A stretch of 64,000 bases of DNA from Phytobacter diazotrophicus (GCA_004346725.1 SMDE01000012.1:62001-126000), one strand, 5' to 3'. Counted from the first letter of the stretch, positions 46,556 to 55,194 are shown. The notes: a model not told the origin generated them from the sequence alone. Made by a program: numbers and translations.

Positions 46556-47569
46556 TCAGGCAATGCCCGTGGTGACGCTAAAATGGCGGGTTTGCTGTGG
46601 CGCAAGGCTGAGTAAACTGCCGCTACGCTTCGCAGCAAGAAACCCCTCGGGGCGACAGGTTGCCGGAAGGGCAAATGCCGCGACCTGCTGATCGCCGTTG
46701 TAAAGGATCCAGCGCGTGACGTAATTAAACTGCTCACTGGAAAAACGCGTCACAAAGGTGGTGCCATCCGGTGCATGCATAGAAAATTCAGGCTTATCCG
46801 TGTAGCGGTCAAGCCTGTCGGCAAAGAAGACGATTTCCGGATCGTAGAATTCCGGCTCCGTCAGCGCATTGACCGTCGCTTCGCCCTGCTGTACGCGGCG
46901 ATTGAATTCCAGCCACTGCTCCGTCGGTTTCACATGCGCCGGGATGGATTCGCGCAGCGTTAACGCTTCATCCGGAATGTTCTGGCTAAATGTCGCCTGC
47001 GGAACATAGGCGTAATTCATATGGCACATGTACTGCAACGGCATAGGCACCGACGCCAGATTGGTGACATCCATGGCGATATCAAACAGCGCGCTCGCTT
47101 TATGCAGCGTGACCGACGGTTGTGCAAGGTAGTGATCGCCAAAACCCATCACATACTCATAGCGCCCGCCCAGACGCAGCGCGTCGCCGTCAAGCTCCAG
47201 CCACGCCTCATCCATCGTGGCGCAGGCCATTTCGCCGTGCAGCGCGTGAGTATCTTCCGCTGATGGACAACCGTTCGCCAGCAGCCCGGAATGAAAAGCA
47301 AAACAGCCGTATGTTTCAACAATCACATTCGCCGGTTTGGGCTGGCTGAACATGTTACGCATCGTCAGGTCGTGCCCGTCGAAAGTCGCATCCCAGATCA
47401 TCTGTCCAAGCCAGGGCAGTACGACCAGGTGCCCACGGGCGTTCTCCAGCCGTACAGCCTCCACGCCGCTCGGGTAGCGGAACGCGGTGACGGTAAAATC
47501 GCTGTTTTCCAGTAAGGTGCGCGGCTGTTGGGTGAACAGCTCACGCCACAGGGTCAATCGTGTTGCCAT
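46556..47569 (-). CDS. deoX: DeoX: aldose 1-epimerase-like protein (DUF4432) of deoxyribose catabolism
   Basis: The start at 47569 (MATRLTLWRELFTQQ) gives 337 residues, the size of Salmonella DeoX. It has a galactose-mutarotase-like beta-sandwich pattern (LPWLGQMIWDATFDGHDLTM; GCFAFHSGLLANGCP). It is the last gene of deoK-deoP-deoX. It probably interconverts anomers of deoxyribose or related sugar; the exact reaction is not settled to my knowledge. Confidence 0.88.
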   Translation of the reverse strand: MATRLTLWRELFTQQPRTLLENSDFTVTAFRYPSGVEAVRLENARGHLVVLPWLGQMIWDATFDGHDLTMRNMFSQPKPANVIVETYGCFAFHSGLLANGCPSAEDTHALHGEMACATMDEAWLELDGDALRLGGRYEYVMGFGDHYLAQPSVTLHKASALFDIAMDVTNLASVPMPLQYMCHMNYAYVPQATFSQNIPDEALTLRESIPAHVKPTEQWLEFNRRVQQGEATVNALTEPEFYDPEIVFFADRLDRYTDKPEFSMHAPDGTTFVTRFSSEQFNYVTRWILYNGDQQVAAFALPATCRPEGFLAAKRSGSLLSLAPQQTRHFSVTTGIA

Positions 47570-47580
47570 CGTCCTTCTCC

Positions 47581-48897
47581 TCAGGAAGCGGTCGCTTCGG
47601 TCAGTTCGCGACGCACTCGACTTTCGCGCCAGAAATAGACGCCAACGTAGACAAAGCACAGCATGGAAACGAGGAACGACAGTTGCAGTGAATGGAGCAT
47701 ATCTGCCACATAGCCCTGAATCGCCGGGACCACCGCCGCGCCAACAATCGCCATCACAATTACCGCGCCTGCCATCTCCGTATGTTCGTTATCCACGGTA
47801 TCCAGCGTGCCGGCATAGATGGTCGCCCAGCACGGTCCAAACAGGATGCTGACTGCCACCGCCACGTACACCGCGCTAAAGCTGGGAGCCAGCGCCACGT
47901 ATCCCAGGAACAAGGCGCCAATCACGGAATACAGAATCAGCACTTTGGCCGGGTTAAACCGCGTCATCAGAATGTTGGCGATGAACTTGCCAATAAAGAA
48001 GCAGGCGAAGCTATAGACCATAAAGTTTGACGCATCGCGTTCGTTGATATCGCCCAGTTCCAGTGCCAGACGAATGGTGAACGACCACACCGCCACCTGC
48101 ATGCCGACATACAAGAATTGCGCGACAATACCACGGCGAAAACGAGCATTCTGTGCCAGATAACGCAGGGTTTCCATGGCGGTCGGGCGTTTATGGGTCT
48201 CCGTTTGCGCCACTTTGCATTTCGGGAAGCGGGTGAACATAAACAGCGCCATGACAACCACCAGCACCATAATCATGTATTTATAGGGCTCAAGGGTGTT
48301 TTCGAGCATCAACACTTTAAAATTATGAATCTGCTCTGGCGTCATCCCGGTCATCTGCTTTTGCAGACTTTCACCTTCGGAGAAAACCAGATATTTACCG
48401 AGCAAAATGCCCGCCGCCGCACCAATCGGGTAGAAGGTTTGGCTGATGTTCAGGCGCAGAGTTGCATGTGATTTGGGCCCCAGCATCGAACTGTACGTAT
48501 TGGCCGCGGTTTCAAGAAAACTCAGCCCAATGGCGATGGCAAATATCGCCGCCAGGAACATGGTATAGGTCGCCATATGCGAGGCCGGGAAGAACAGTGA
48601 ACAGCCGACGATATAAAGGGTCAGCCCGATTAATATCGCAATTTTATAGCTGCTCTTTTTAATAACCAGAGAAGCCGGGATCGCAATTAAGAAATAGCCG
48701 CCATAAAACGCACTCTGCACTAACGCAGAGGCAAAGTTACTTAATGAGAAAACGCTTTTAAATTGCGTAATGAGAATATCATTTAACGCAGCGGCGCATC
48801 CCCATAACGGGAATAAACAGGATAACAAAATAAACTGGAACAAAGGGGTTTTATTCAAATACCCGTCGGGCATCTGAACGATATTTTTTTCGTTCAT
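47581..48897 (-). CDS. deoP: DeoP: deoxyribose permease (FucP-like MFS)
   Basis: The start at 48897 gives 438 residues, matching Salmonella DeoP. It has 12 membrane segments and the fucose-permease family pattern FLETAANTYSSMLGPKSHAT (about residues 135-154). It lies between deoK and deoX, 11 bases before deoX. It is a proton symporter for 2-deoxy-D-ribose in the inner membrane, by homology and context. Confidence 0.9.
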   Translation of the reverse strand: MNEKNIVQMPDGYLNKTPLFQFILLSCLFPLWGCAAALNDILITQFKSVFSLSNFASALVQSAFYGGYFLIAIPASLVIKKSSYKIAILIGLTLYIVGCSLFFPASHMATYTMFLAAIFAIAIGLSFLETAANTYSSMLGPKSHATLRLNISQTFYPIGAAAGILLGKYLVFSEGESLQKQMTGMTPEQIHNFKVLMLENTLEPYKYMIMVLVVVMALFMFTRFPKCKVAQTETHKRPTAMETLRYLAQNARFRRGIVAQFLYVGMQVAVWSFTIRLALELGDINERDASNFMVYSFACFFIGKFIANILMTRFNPAKVLILYSVIGALFLGYVALAPSFSAVYVAVAVSILFGPCWATIYAGTLDTVDNEHTEMAGAVIVMAIVGAAVVPAIQGYVADMLHSLQLSFLVSMLCFVYVGVYFWRESRVRRELTEATAS

Positions 48898-48990
48898 AGT
48901 GCTACCTTTCAATGTGCAGGGTTTATCACTGTCTTATTCCGAACAGCAGGCGGCAATGATGCGCCCGCTGCAGAATAAACTCAGCGGTTA

Positions 48991-49911
48991 TTATTCATGT
49001 AAAGCCAGGTACTCATTAAATTGTTCAATGCTGGGGTAAGACGATTGTGTGCCTTTGCCGGTCACACTAAAAGCAGCGAATAGCGCGGCTTTTTTCATTG
49101 CCGCTTCGACATCGCCGCCCTGGACATAGTAGTGGGCAAAACAGCCGATAAAGGCATCGCCAGCGCCACTGGTATCAATGGCGTTGACCTTGTGCGCCGG
49201 AACGTGAACTTCGCGCTCGCGGGTCATCCATAGTGCACCTTTTTCACCCATGGTCACGATAATATTATTCAGGCCATTATCAATCAGGCTCCGCGCCGCC
49301 GTACGAATATTATCGTAGGTGTCGACCGGCATGCCGGTCAGAATTTCAAGTTCGGTCTCATTGGGAATAAAGAAATCACATTTACAGGCGTAGGTCATAT
49401 CCAGTTCACGCAGTGCGGGGGCAGGATTTAATAACACCTTAATACCATGTTTTTTACCAAATTCGATGGCGTGATATACCGTTTCTAATTGTACCTCCAG
49501 TTGCAGGACAATTAACTGGCATTTTTTCAAATCTTCGGCAGCACGATCGATATCTTCCGGAGAGAGAAATTTGTTTGCGCCTTTAATAATTAAAATACTG
49601 TTGCTGGAGTTGGGATTGACAAAAATCGGCGCGACGCCGCTGCTGGTACAGGGGACTTTTTCCACATAGGTGGTGTTAATTCCCCAGGACTCCAGATTAC
49701 GGATGGTATTGTCCGCAAAGATATCATCACCCACTTTGGTCAACATCATCACTTTCGAATTCATTTTAGCGGCGGCCACCGCCTGATTCGCGCCTTTACC
49801 ACCGCACCCGATTTTGAAGGCAGGGGCTTCAAGGGTTTCTCCCTCTTTCGGCATCTGGTTGGTATAAGTGATGAGATCCACCATATTGGAGCCGATAACT
49901 GCGATATCCAT
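48991..49911 (-). CDS. deoK: DeoK: deoxyribokinase (PfkB family)
   Basis: The start at 49911 (MDIAVIGSNMVDLITY) gives 306 residues, the size of Salmonella DeoK. It has the two PfkB signatures: GCGGKGANQAVAAA (about 37-50) and DTSGAGDAFIGCFAHYY with the catalytic Asp. The enzyme phosphorylates 2-deoxyribose to the 5-phosphate, which DeoC cleaves. It is the first gene of deoKPX and divergent from deoQ. Confidence 0.9.
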   Translation of the reverse strand: MDIAVIGSNMVDLITYTNQMPKEGETLEAPAFKIGCGGKGANQAVAAAKMNSKVMMLTKVGDDIFADNTIRNLESWGINTTYVEKVPCTSSGVAPIFVNPNSSNSILIIKGANKFLSPEDIDRAAEDLKKCQLIVLQLEVQLETVYHAIEFGKKHGIKVLLNPAPALRELDMTYACKCDFFIPNETELEILTGMPVDTYDNIRTAARSLIDNGLNNIIVTMGEKGALWMTREREVHVPAHKVNAIDTSGAGDAFIGCFAHYYVQGGDVEAAMKKAALFAAFSVTGKGTQSSYPSIEQFNEYLALHE

Positions 49912-49943
49912 TTTGCTACCTCTCAGAAACAATCACATAACAA

Positions 49944-49959
49944 TGATATTTTAGTAACA
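49944..49959. promoter_or_regulatory. Candidate DeoQ operator 1
   Basis: TGATATTTTAGTAACA is a degenerate 16-bp palindrome of the DeoR type (E. coli DeoR site TGTTAGAATTCTAACA). It lies just upstream of deoK. Confidence 0.55.
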
Positions 49960-49965
49960 TTAACA

Positions 49966-49981
49966 TGTTATTTTAGTATCA
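49966..49981. promoter_or_regulatory. Candidate DeoQ operator 2
   Basis: TGTTATTTTAGTATCA is the near mirror copy of operator 1, seven bases further on. A CRP-like half-site (TTTGTGACC) follows at 49982-49990. Confidence 0.55.
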
Positions 49982-50127
49982 TTTGTGACCATGATCGCGA
50001 TTAGAGAATCACATTTATTACCCTCCAACACCGCAAAATCCCTGACATACCGCGCCACATCACTTTTATTTGCCGGGTAACAGGATTATAGTGTTGATAT
50101 CATTACGTGTTCCTGATTGATAGAAAA

Positions 50128-50143
50128 TGTTACTTTAGAAACA
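50128..50143. promoter_or_regulatory. Candidate DeoQ operator 3
   Basis: TGTTACTTTAGAAACA is the best match to the DeoR operator and lies 30 bases before the deoQ start, suggesting autoregulation and looping with the two deoK-proximal sites. Confidence 0.6.
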
Positions 50144-50173
50144 CAGCAGAGCAAAGCAGAGCGGAGAAAGAGA

Positions 50174-50968
50174 GTGGAAACGAAGCAAAAAGAACGTATC
50201 CGACGTCTGGTGGAGTTACTGAAAAAGACCGACCGGATCCACTTAAAAGATGCCGCGCGTATGCTGGAAGTGTCTGTCATGACCATTCGCAGGGACTTTA
50301 GTCAGGATGACGAACCGCTGCCGTTAGCGCTGTTGGGGGGCTATATCGTGATGGTGAACAAACCATCCGCCCCCATCGCCGCACCGCAACCTACCCTACG
50401 TCCCCACCATCGTGATGATTTACCTGTCGCCATCCTTGCCGCCGGACTGGTGAGCGAGAACGATTTGGTCTTTTTTGATAATGGGCCGGAAATGCCGCTG
50501 GTTATCAGCATGATCCCGGATGACATTACCTTTACGGGCATCTGCTATTCCCATCAGGTATTTGTCGCACTTACCGCCAAGCCTAACGCAACGGCTATGC
50601 TCTGCGGTGGCACCTGGCGCGCCAAAAGCGATGCCTTTTACGATCCGAATAATCCCTCGCTGTTAGATTCTTTAAACCCGCGAAAAGTGTTTATTTCCGC
50701 CAGCGGCGTGCACGAACACCACGGCGTAACCTGGTTTAACCTGGATGATTTGCCCATGAAGCGAAAGGCGATGGAGCACGGCATGCGCAAAATTCTGCTG
50801 GCACGCCATGCCCTGTTTGATGAGGTCGCACCGGCGAGCATTGCGCCGCTGTCCGGGTTTGATGTGTTAATTAGCGACCGTCCATTACCGGCGGATTACC
50901 CGACCCATTGCCGTAACGGGTTTGTGAAAGTGATTACACCGGACTCAGAAAACGATCAGGCCCGCTAA
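50174..50968 (+). CDS. deoQ: DeoQ: DeoR-family repressor of deoxyribose genes
   Basis: I chose the GTG at 50174 (GGAGAAAGAGA upstream; product begins METKQKERIRRL). It aligns with DeoR's METRREERIGQL start and gives 264 residues. It has a winged helix (LKDAARMLEVSVMTIRRDFS) and the DeoR sugar-phosphate sensor domain. DeoQ should bind deoxyribose-5-phosphate and repress deoKPX, by homology with Salmonella. The three operator-like sites lie in the shared region. Confidence 0.87.
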   Translation: METKQKERIRRLVELLKKTDRIHLKDAARMLEVSVMTIRRDFSQDDEPLPLALLGGYIVMVNKPSAPIAAPQPTLRPHHRDDLPVAILAAGLVSENDLVFFDNGPEMPLVISMIPDDITFTGICYSHQVFVALTAKPNATAMLCGGTWRAKSDAFYDPNNPSLLDSLNPRKVFISASGVHEHHGVTWFNLDDLPMKRKAMEHGMRKILLARHALFDEVAPASIAPLSGFDVLISDRPLPADYPTHCRNGFVKVITPDSENDQAR

Positions 50969-50985
50969 GCGAGCCTGGTGTCGCC

Positions 50986-51276
50986 TTACTCGAAGAACAC
51001 GGCCAGTTTGTTGAACATCCCTGGTGAAGACTGGTTACGCACGACCTGCACTACGTCTTCCAGCTTCTCAATCTGGCTAATCATCTGCTCCAGACGCTGA
51101 TCGTCATTCACCAGTAGCCAGATGCGACTCTGCTCGCTCTCTTTGATTGGCAAACAGAGAATGCCTTCCACGTTAAACGCGCGGCGGGCAAACAGGCCGC
51201 AGACGTGGGTCATCACACCCGGATGGTTACGCACGGTGAGTTCGAGAATTACGTTGTCAGAAACTGTCTGTTGCAT
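50986..51276 (-). CDS. ilvN: Acetolactate synthase I small subunit
   Basis: The 96-residue protein is an ACT-domain regulatory subunit ([20 protein letters not shown]). It confers valine feedback inhibition on IlvB. The gene starts 3 bases after ilvB ends, as in E. coli. A GC hairpin (50960-50978) between it and deoQ can terminate both. Confidence 0.96.
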   Translation of the reverse strand: MQQTVSDNVILELTVRNHPGVMTHVCGLFARRAFNVEGILCLPIKESEQSRIWLLVNDDQRLEQMISQIEKLEDVVQVVRNQSSPGMFNKLAVFFE

Positions 51277-51279
51277 GGC

Positions 51280-52965
51280 TTATTCCCCCACCATCTCAGT
51301 ATTTGCCGCACCTGGCGGCACCATCGGATACACTTTTTCTTCGGCGTCGATGCGCACGTGGATGAGCGCCGGACCAGGGCGAGCTATGATCTCCTGCAGC
51401 GCGGCATGCGGGTCAGCCTCGTTGTTGAGATCACAGGTTTGCAGGCCAAAACCGGCGGCAATCTGCATAAAATTAATCATTCCCGGATACGTCGCCGCGA
51501 ACACGCCCTGCTTGTAAAACAGACTCTGCTGTTGATGTACCAGACCTAACGCTTCGTTGTTCATCAGAATGATTTTCACATCCAGATTATTTTCTGCGGC
51601 GGTGGCCATCTCCTGAATGTTCATCATCAGGCTACCGTCCCCGGAGAAGCAAATCACTTTGCGTTGCGGGTTCGCCAGCGCAGCACCTACCGCCGCTGGC
51701 AGGCCGAAGCCCATAGTGCCCAGCCCGCCGGAGGTCAGCCACTGACGTGGTCGATTGAGCGGATAGGCCTGTGCGGTCCACATCTGATGCTGGCCCACGT
51801 CGGTGGAGATGATCGCCTCGTCATCGACGCAGGCGGCAACGGCATTGATCAGGCCGTAATGGGTCAGCGGGTCACCGCCCTGCGGAATGGCAGACGGGAA
51901 TTCCTGCTGTAATTGCGCCACCAGACCACGCCACTCCTCACGCGGCTGCGCGTCAATTTGCGGCAGCAATTGTGCCAGCACTTCACCCACATCGCCCTGA
52001 ATGGCAACGTGTGGCTGTTTGATTTTACCCAGTTCGGCGCGGTCGATATCCACATGAATGATTTTCGCATTCGGACAGAACTGCTCGGTTTTACCAATCG
52101 CCCGGTCATCAAAACGCGCACCAAGAACAACCAGCAAATCAGACTCTTGCAGAATAAAGTTGGTACTACGCGCGCCGTGCATTCCTAACATCCCCAGCGA
52201 CAGCGGATGCGCTTTTGGCAACATGCCCAGCGCCATCAAGGTCATGGTGGTCGGCAGATTCGCTTTTTCCGCCAGGGCGCGCACCTGTTCCGGCGCGTTA
52301 ATCACCCCGCCGCCCAGGTACAGCACCGGACGCTGTGCGGCATTAATCATCGCCGCCGCTTCCTGCACGCTTTTCGCGTCAAACGCCGGGGCTGGCGCTC
52401 TGCCGCCCGGCTCCGGCAACTCACTCAGTTCGATGGTCGCGGTCTGAACATCTTTAGGAATATCTATCCACACCGGGCCGGGACGGCCGGATTGCGCAAT
52501 GCGGAACGCGTCGCTCATCACCTGCGGAAGTTCGGCGATATCCCGAACCAGGTAATTGTGCTTAGTGATGGGGATAGAGATGCCGTAAGTGTCGACTTCC
52601 TGGAACGCATCGGTGCCGATCATGGAGGCAGGCACCTGGCCGGTGATACATACCAGCGGAATGGAATCGAGACGCGCATCGGCGATGGCGGTCACCAGGT
52701 TGGTGGCGCCTGGCCCGCTACAGGCCATACAGACGGCGGGTTTGCCTTCGGTACGGGCCATGCCCTGGGCGATAAACCCGGCGCCTTGCTCGTGGCGCGC
52801 CAGGACGTGGCGAATTTGCGTGCTCTGACTTAATGCGTCATACAGCGGGAGAACGGTCCCGCCAGGAATACCCGCTACCGTGGTAATGCCCTGACGTTCC
52901 AGTAAATGAACGATCAACTGTGCGCCGGTAAAGCGTGTCGTTTGTGTTGTGCCCGAACTTGCCAT
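51280..52965 (-). CDS. ilvB: Acetolactate synthase I large subunit
   Basis: The start at 52965 (MASSGTTQTTRFTGAQ) gives 561 residues. It has the TPP-enzyme catalytic Glu in ARHEQGAGFIAQG, the FAD-region motif of ALS, and TPP-binding GDGSLMMNIQEM. It condenses two pyruvate to acetolactate, the first common step of valine and leucine synthesis. It is controlled by the ivbL leader upstream. Confidence 0.97.
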   Translation of the reverse strand: MASSGTTQTTRFTGAQLIVHLLERQGITTVAGIPGGTVLPLYDALSQSTQIRHVLARHEQGAGFIAQGMARTEGKPAVCMACSGPGATNLVTAIADARLDSIPLVCITGQVPASMIGTDAFQEVDTYGISIPITKHNYLVRDIAELPQVMSDAFRIAQSGRPGPVWIDIPKDVQTATIELSELPEPGGRAPAPAFDAKSVQEAAAMINAAQRPVLYLGGGVINAPEQVRALAEKANLPTTMTLMALGMLPKAHPLSLGMLGMHGARSTNFILQESDLLVVLGARFDDRAIGKTEQFCPNAKIIHVDIDRAELGKIKQPHVAIQGDVGEVLAQLLPQIDAQPREEWRGLVAQLQQEFPSAIPQGGDPLTHYGLINAVAACVDDEAIISTDVGQHQMWTAQAYPLNRPRQWLTSGGLGTMGFGLPAAVGAALANPQRKVICFSGDGSLMMNIQEMATAAENNLDVKIILMNNEALGLVHQQQSLFYKQGVFAATYPGMINFMQIAAGFGLQTCDLNNEADPHAALQEIIARPGPALIHVRIDAEEKVYPMVPPGAANTEMVGE

Positions 52966-53012
52966 GCTCCAGTCCTTTTCTTCTGGGCCGACTTTCCGGG
53001 AGGCTTTGAACG

Positions 53013-53045
53013 AAAAACCCCGCCGGTTTGCGCCGGCGGGGTTTT
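53013..53045 (-). terminator. ilvB attenuator terminator
   Basis: CCCCGCCGGCGCAAACCGGC followed by GGGG and TTTTT on the minus strand forms a strong hairpin with a T-run. It lies between ivbL and ilvB and is the attenuator of the operon. Confidence 0.92.
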
Positions 53046-53068
53046 GGAATCGTGTGTTGTTCCAGTCC

Positions 53069-53152
53069 CTACGGCGCATTGCCGACGACCACCACCACAC
53101 GCACGACGACCACCGCGGCGTTATGCGCGGTTTTTAGTAGGTTCATCGTCAT
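53069..53152 (-). CDS. ivbL: ilvB operon leader peptide
   Basis: The 27-residue peptide (MTMNLLKTAHNAA then VVVVRVVVVVGNAP) has nine Val in a run of ten residues and two Leu near the start. Ribosome stalling at Val or Leu codons when the charged tRNAs are scarce prevents formation of the terminator at 53013-53045. E. coli IvbL is 32 residues with the same Val-rich end (VVVVGNAP), so this copy is five residues shorter in its N-terminal half. The ilvB promoter lies upstream (53153-53270); in E. coli it also needs CRP, and a weak CRP-like GTGA half-site lies near 53265. Confidence 0.95.
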   Translation of the reverse strand: MTMNLLKTAHNAAVVVVRVVVVVGNAP

Positions 53153-53274
53153 AGTGGAAGCGTTCATTGGGGACTCGTGTTTGAATAATTAACAGGATTT
53201 ATACAAACACAGCTCGCGAAATGAAACAATGGAAAATTATTCATCAGCGCAAAAATGAGCCGAAGATCACGTTT

Positions 53275-54381
53275 CTATTGGCTGTTCAGTTCCTGCAAAA
53301 GGCGTGTATTGAGGTACAGTTTTTCACGTCCGGCAATTTTTTCTTCCAGCACACCTATATCAACAAGTGACTTAAGGTAAATTGAGGCCGTCTGCCGCTT
53401 TGCAATTCCATTATCGACCAGGTTTTCAATGCGACAATAGGGCTGAGAAAATAGCGTTTGGTTAAGTTCCCAGGTATAGATTTTTGGCAGCTTTTCACGG
53501 ATCCATGCTGCTGTTTCTTCTATTAATTTCCGCAGAGCAGCGATTTTTTCAGTCGTCCATTTTGCCGTGTCTTCCACGGCTTCCAGCATAAAGAGAACCC
53601 AGGGCTCCCAATCATTCTTAGCCGTAACGTTACGAAGCAAGGTGTAGTAATCGCTCCGCCTTTCCAGGATAAAGCGAGACAGATAGAGAATCGGTTGCGA
53701 CAACACGCCACAGTTCATTAAATAGAGGATATTCAGGATGCGGCCCGTACGACCATTTCCGTCGGAGAAGGGGTGAATGCATTCAAATTGATAATGGGCT
53801 ACGGCCATTTTTATCAAAGGATCTAAATCAATATCTGAATGGATGAAGTGTTCCCAATTAGATAAGAGGTCACGAATTAACGTTTCGCCATCAGGTGGGG
53901 TGTATACCACGTTCTTATTTTGATCGCGCAGCACTGTGCCTGGCGTTTTTCTCACGTCAGTTTCAATGGCTCTCAGCGTTGTGCAGATTTCCATAGCTGT
54001 GCCAGAACACAGCGGGTAGTCCTGTAAAAGATTAACGCCTTTATACAGCGCAGTGCGATAACGTAACGCTTCTTTTGTTGCAGGGTCAGCACCTTCCATA
54101 CGATCGGCGTATTGGAAAAGCTGATCGCTGGTTGTGACAATATTTTCAATGCGAGAGGAGTCTTTCGCTTCCAGCATTGGCAGCAAGTTTATCAATAGCC
54201 TTTGATCGGGCAGCAGTTCGCCAGATGTATTCAGTTCAGCTAAAGCAGCTCGTGCCTTAATGCAAGCTTTCAGTACCTTACGCGTCTCGACGAGCGCTGT
54301 ATCAGGTGGGAGTGGCGGAAGCTGGTTATATGAGCGTTCGGGCATCCATGACATGTTTAAAAAATCCCATTTTATCGACAT
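53275..54381 (-). CDS. Fic-domain protein, class II, with C-terminal winged helix
   Basis: I chose the ATG at 54381 (MSIKWDFLNMSW), giving 368 residues. The inhibitory motif SSRIEN (S-x-x-x-E-N) is in the N-terminal helix bundle, so it is class II. The complete catalytic motif HPFSDGNGRTGR is in the core. A winged-helix-like C-terminus (RQTASIYLKSLVDIGVLEE) suggests DNA binding or autoregulation. Fic enzymes usually AMPylate proteins. It sits between ivbL and istR, where E. coli K-12 has nothing, so it is an insertion in the backbone. Duplicated sequence surrounds its start. Confidence 0.88.
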   Translation of the reverse strand: MSIKWDFLNMSWMPERSYNQLPPLPPDTALVETRKVLKACIKARAALAELNTSGELLPDQRLLINLLPMLEAKDSSRIENIVTTSDQLFQYADRMEGADPATKEALRYRTALYKGVNLLQDYPLCSGTAMEICTTLRAIETDVRKTPGTVLRDQNKNVVYTPPDGETLIRDLLSNWEHFIHSDIDLDPLIKMAVAHYQFECIHPFSDGNGRTGRILNILYLMNCGVLSQPILYLSRFILERRSDYYTLLRNVTAKNDWEPWVLFMLEAVEDTAKWTTEKIAALRKLIEETAAWIREKLPKIYTWELNQTLFSQPYCRIENLVDNGIAKRQTASIYLKSLVDIGVLEEKIAGREKLYLNTRLLQELNSQ

Positions 54382-54452
54382 ATATTCATAATATGTCGAT
54401 AGCAACGACATGTCACGACCATATGTTTAAAAAACCGAATTTTATAAGCATA
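54351..54452. repeat. Tandem imperfect repeat and palindrome at the Fic gene start
   Basis: Segments 54351-54382 and 54421-54452 are imperfect direct repeats (about 26 of 33 bases) 70 bases apart. Between them, CGACATATATTCATAATATG with TCG (54376-54398) has perfect 8-bp inverted arms (CGACATAT/ATATGTCG) over the chosen start codon. This could be an operator for self-control. Confidence 0.6.
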
Positions 54453-54540
54453 TAAACGGCCTGTTAAATAACAGAGAAAGGCATGTGCTGATATGAAAAA
54501 GGAGCTATCGGAATCGTGTGGAGGGAGGTGCATGGCACAA

Positions 54541-54645
54541 AATAAAAACGGACAGCAGAGAATGCCGTCCGTTATCCCCCGCCGGAGCGAGGTTTTTAGC
54601 AGGTTTTTGCGGTTGGTAGCCGCAAGCACACTGTGTTACGTCAAC
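54541..54645 (-). ncRNA. istR: IstR antisense RNA (inhibitor of tisB)
   Basis: On the minus strand the RNA begins about 54645 with GTTGACGTAACACAGTGTGC, closely like the E. coli IstR-1 5' end. TATAGT lies just upstream as a -10 box. The 21 bases at 54625-54645 match the tisB leader (54873-54893) at 20 positions, so the RNA can pair with it. A hairpin ACGGAC...GTCCGT (54548-54572) followed by a T-rich run ends the transcript. IstR-1 blocks a ribosome standby site on tisB mRNA in E. coli. Confidence 0.85.
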
Positions 54646-54742
54646 AGTGAAACTATACGATCAATTAATCCTGCGCGCAAATTATGCACACACTACGAGC
54701 AGTTTGAGTATGAAACAGGATGCAAATTTCGTCCAGAAATCA

Positions 54743-54758
54743 CTGTATATATTTACAG
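54743..54758. promoter_or_regulatory. LexA (SOS) box of tisB
   Basis: CTGTATATATTTACAG fits the CTGT-N8-ACAG consensus perfectly. It precedes TATAAT at 54767-54772, the tisB -10 box, so LexA represses tisB until DNA damage. Confidence 0.93.
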
Positions 54759-54872
54759 TATGAATTTATAATGATCTTGCCGACCACGGTGTATGAGGGG
54801 ACCGCTATGATACGGGCGCACATAAAGTCCTGGCTGAAACGGGTGGTGCCGTCAGTGCCTTAACCCCTTGAG

Positions 54873-54893
54873 AGCACACTGTGTTACGCCAAC
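54873..54893 (+). promoter_or_regulatory. IstR pairing site in the tisB leader
   Basis: AGCACACTGTGTTACGCCAA followed by C is complementary to the 5' end of IstR with one mismatch. It lies about 70 bases upstream of the tisB start, as in E. coli where pairing blocks ribosome standby. Confidence 0.85.
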
Positions 54894-54961
54894 AAAACGG
54901 CTGGTTACAGGCAGCGGAAAGGTACGCCAGCCGGTCGTGCTCCTTGCCAAAGGAGAAACGT

Positions 54962-55051
54962 ATGGGCGAAATGGATATGGTTATCCTTATCCTGAAACTC
55001 ATAGTTGCCTTGCTGCAACTGCTTGAAGCTGTCCTGAAATTACTGCGGTAA
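54962..55051 (+). CDS. tisB: TisB: SOS-induced membrane peptide toxin
   Basis: The 29-residue peptide (MGEMDMVILILKLIVALLQL then LEAVLKLLR) has the length of E. coli TisB and its amphipathic helix with Lys and acidic residues in the hydrophobic run. TisB inserts in the inner membrane, dissipates the proton gradient and promotes persistence after DNA damage. LexA box, antisense RNA and target site are all present upstream. Confidence 0.93.
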   Translation: MGEMDMVILILKLIVALLQLLEAVLKLLR

Positions 55052-55071
55052 TTCAGGTTCAAGTCGTACCT

Positions 55072-55098
55072 AAGAGGGGCGGGCAACCGCCCCTCTTT
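55072..55098 (+). terminator. Terminator of tisB
   Basis: AGAGGGGCGG-GCAA-CCGCCCCTCT is a 10-bp stem followed by TT, 20 bases after the tisB stop. Confidence 0.85.
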
Positions 55099-55194
55099 AA
55101 TAAACGCAGGCTGTCTTCGTCACCGCACAGAATAGTCGCTCCGATCAATGCTTTCATGGTACGTTTTTACGCCGCCCACTGACACTGCATACTC

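Noticed and set aside
54493-54771. 92-codon plus-strand frame over istR and the LexA box
   Set aside because: It covers the IstR RNA, its promoter and the SOS box; the region is accounted for by regulatory elements.
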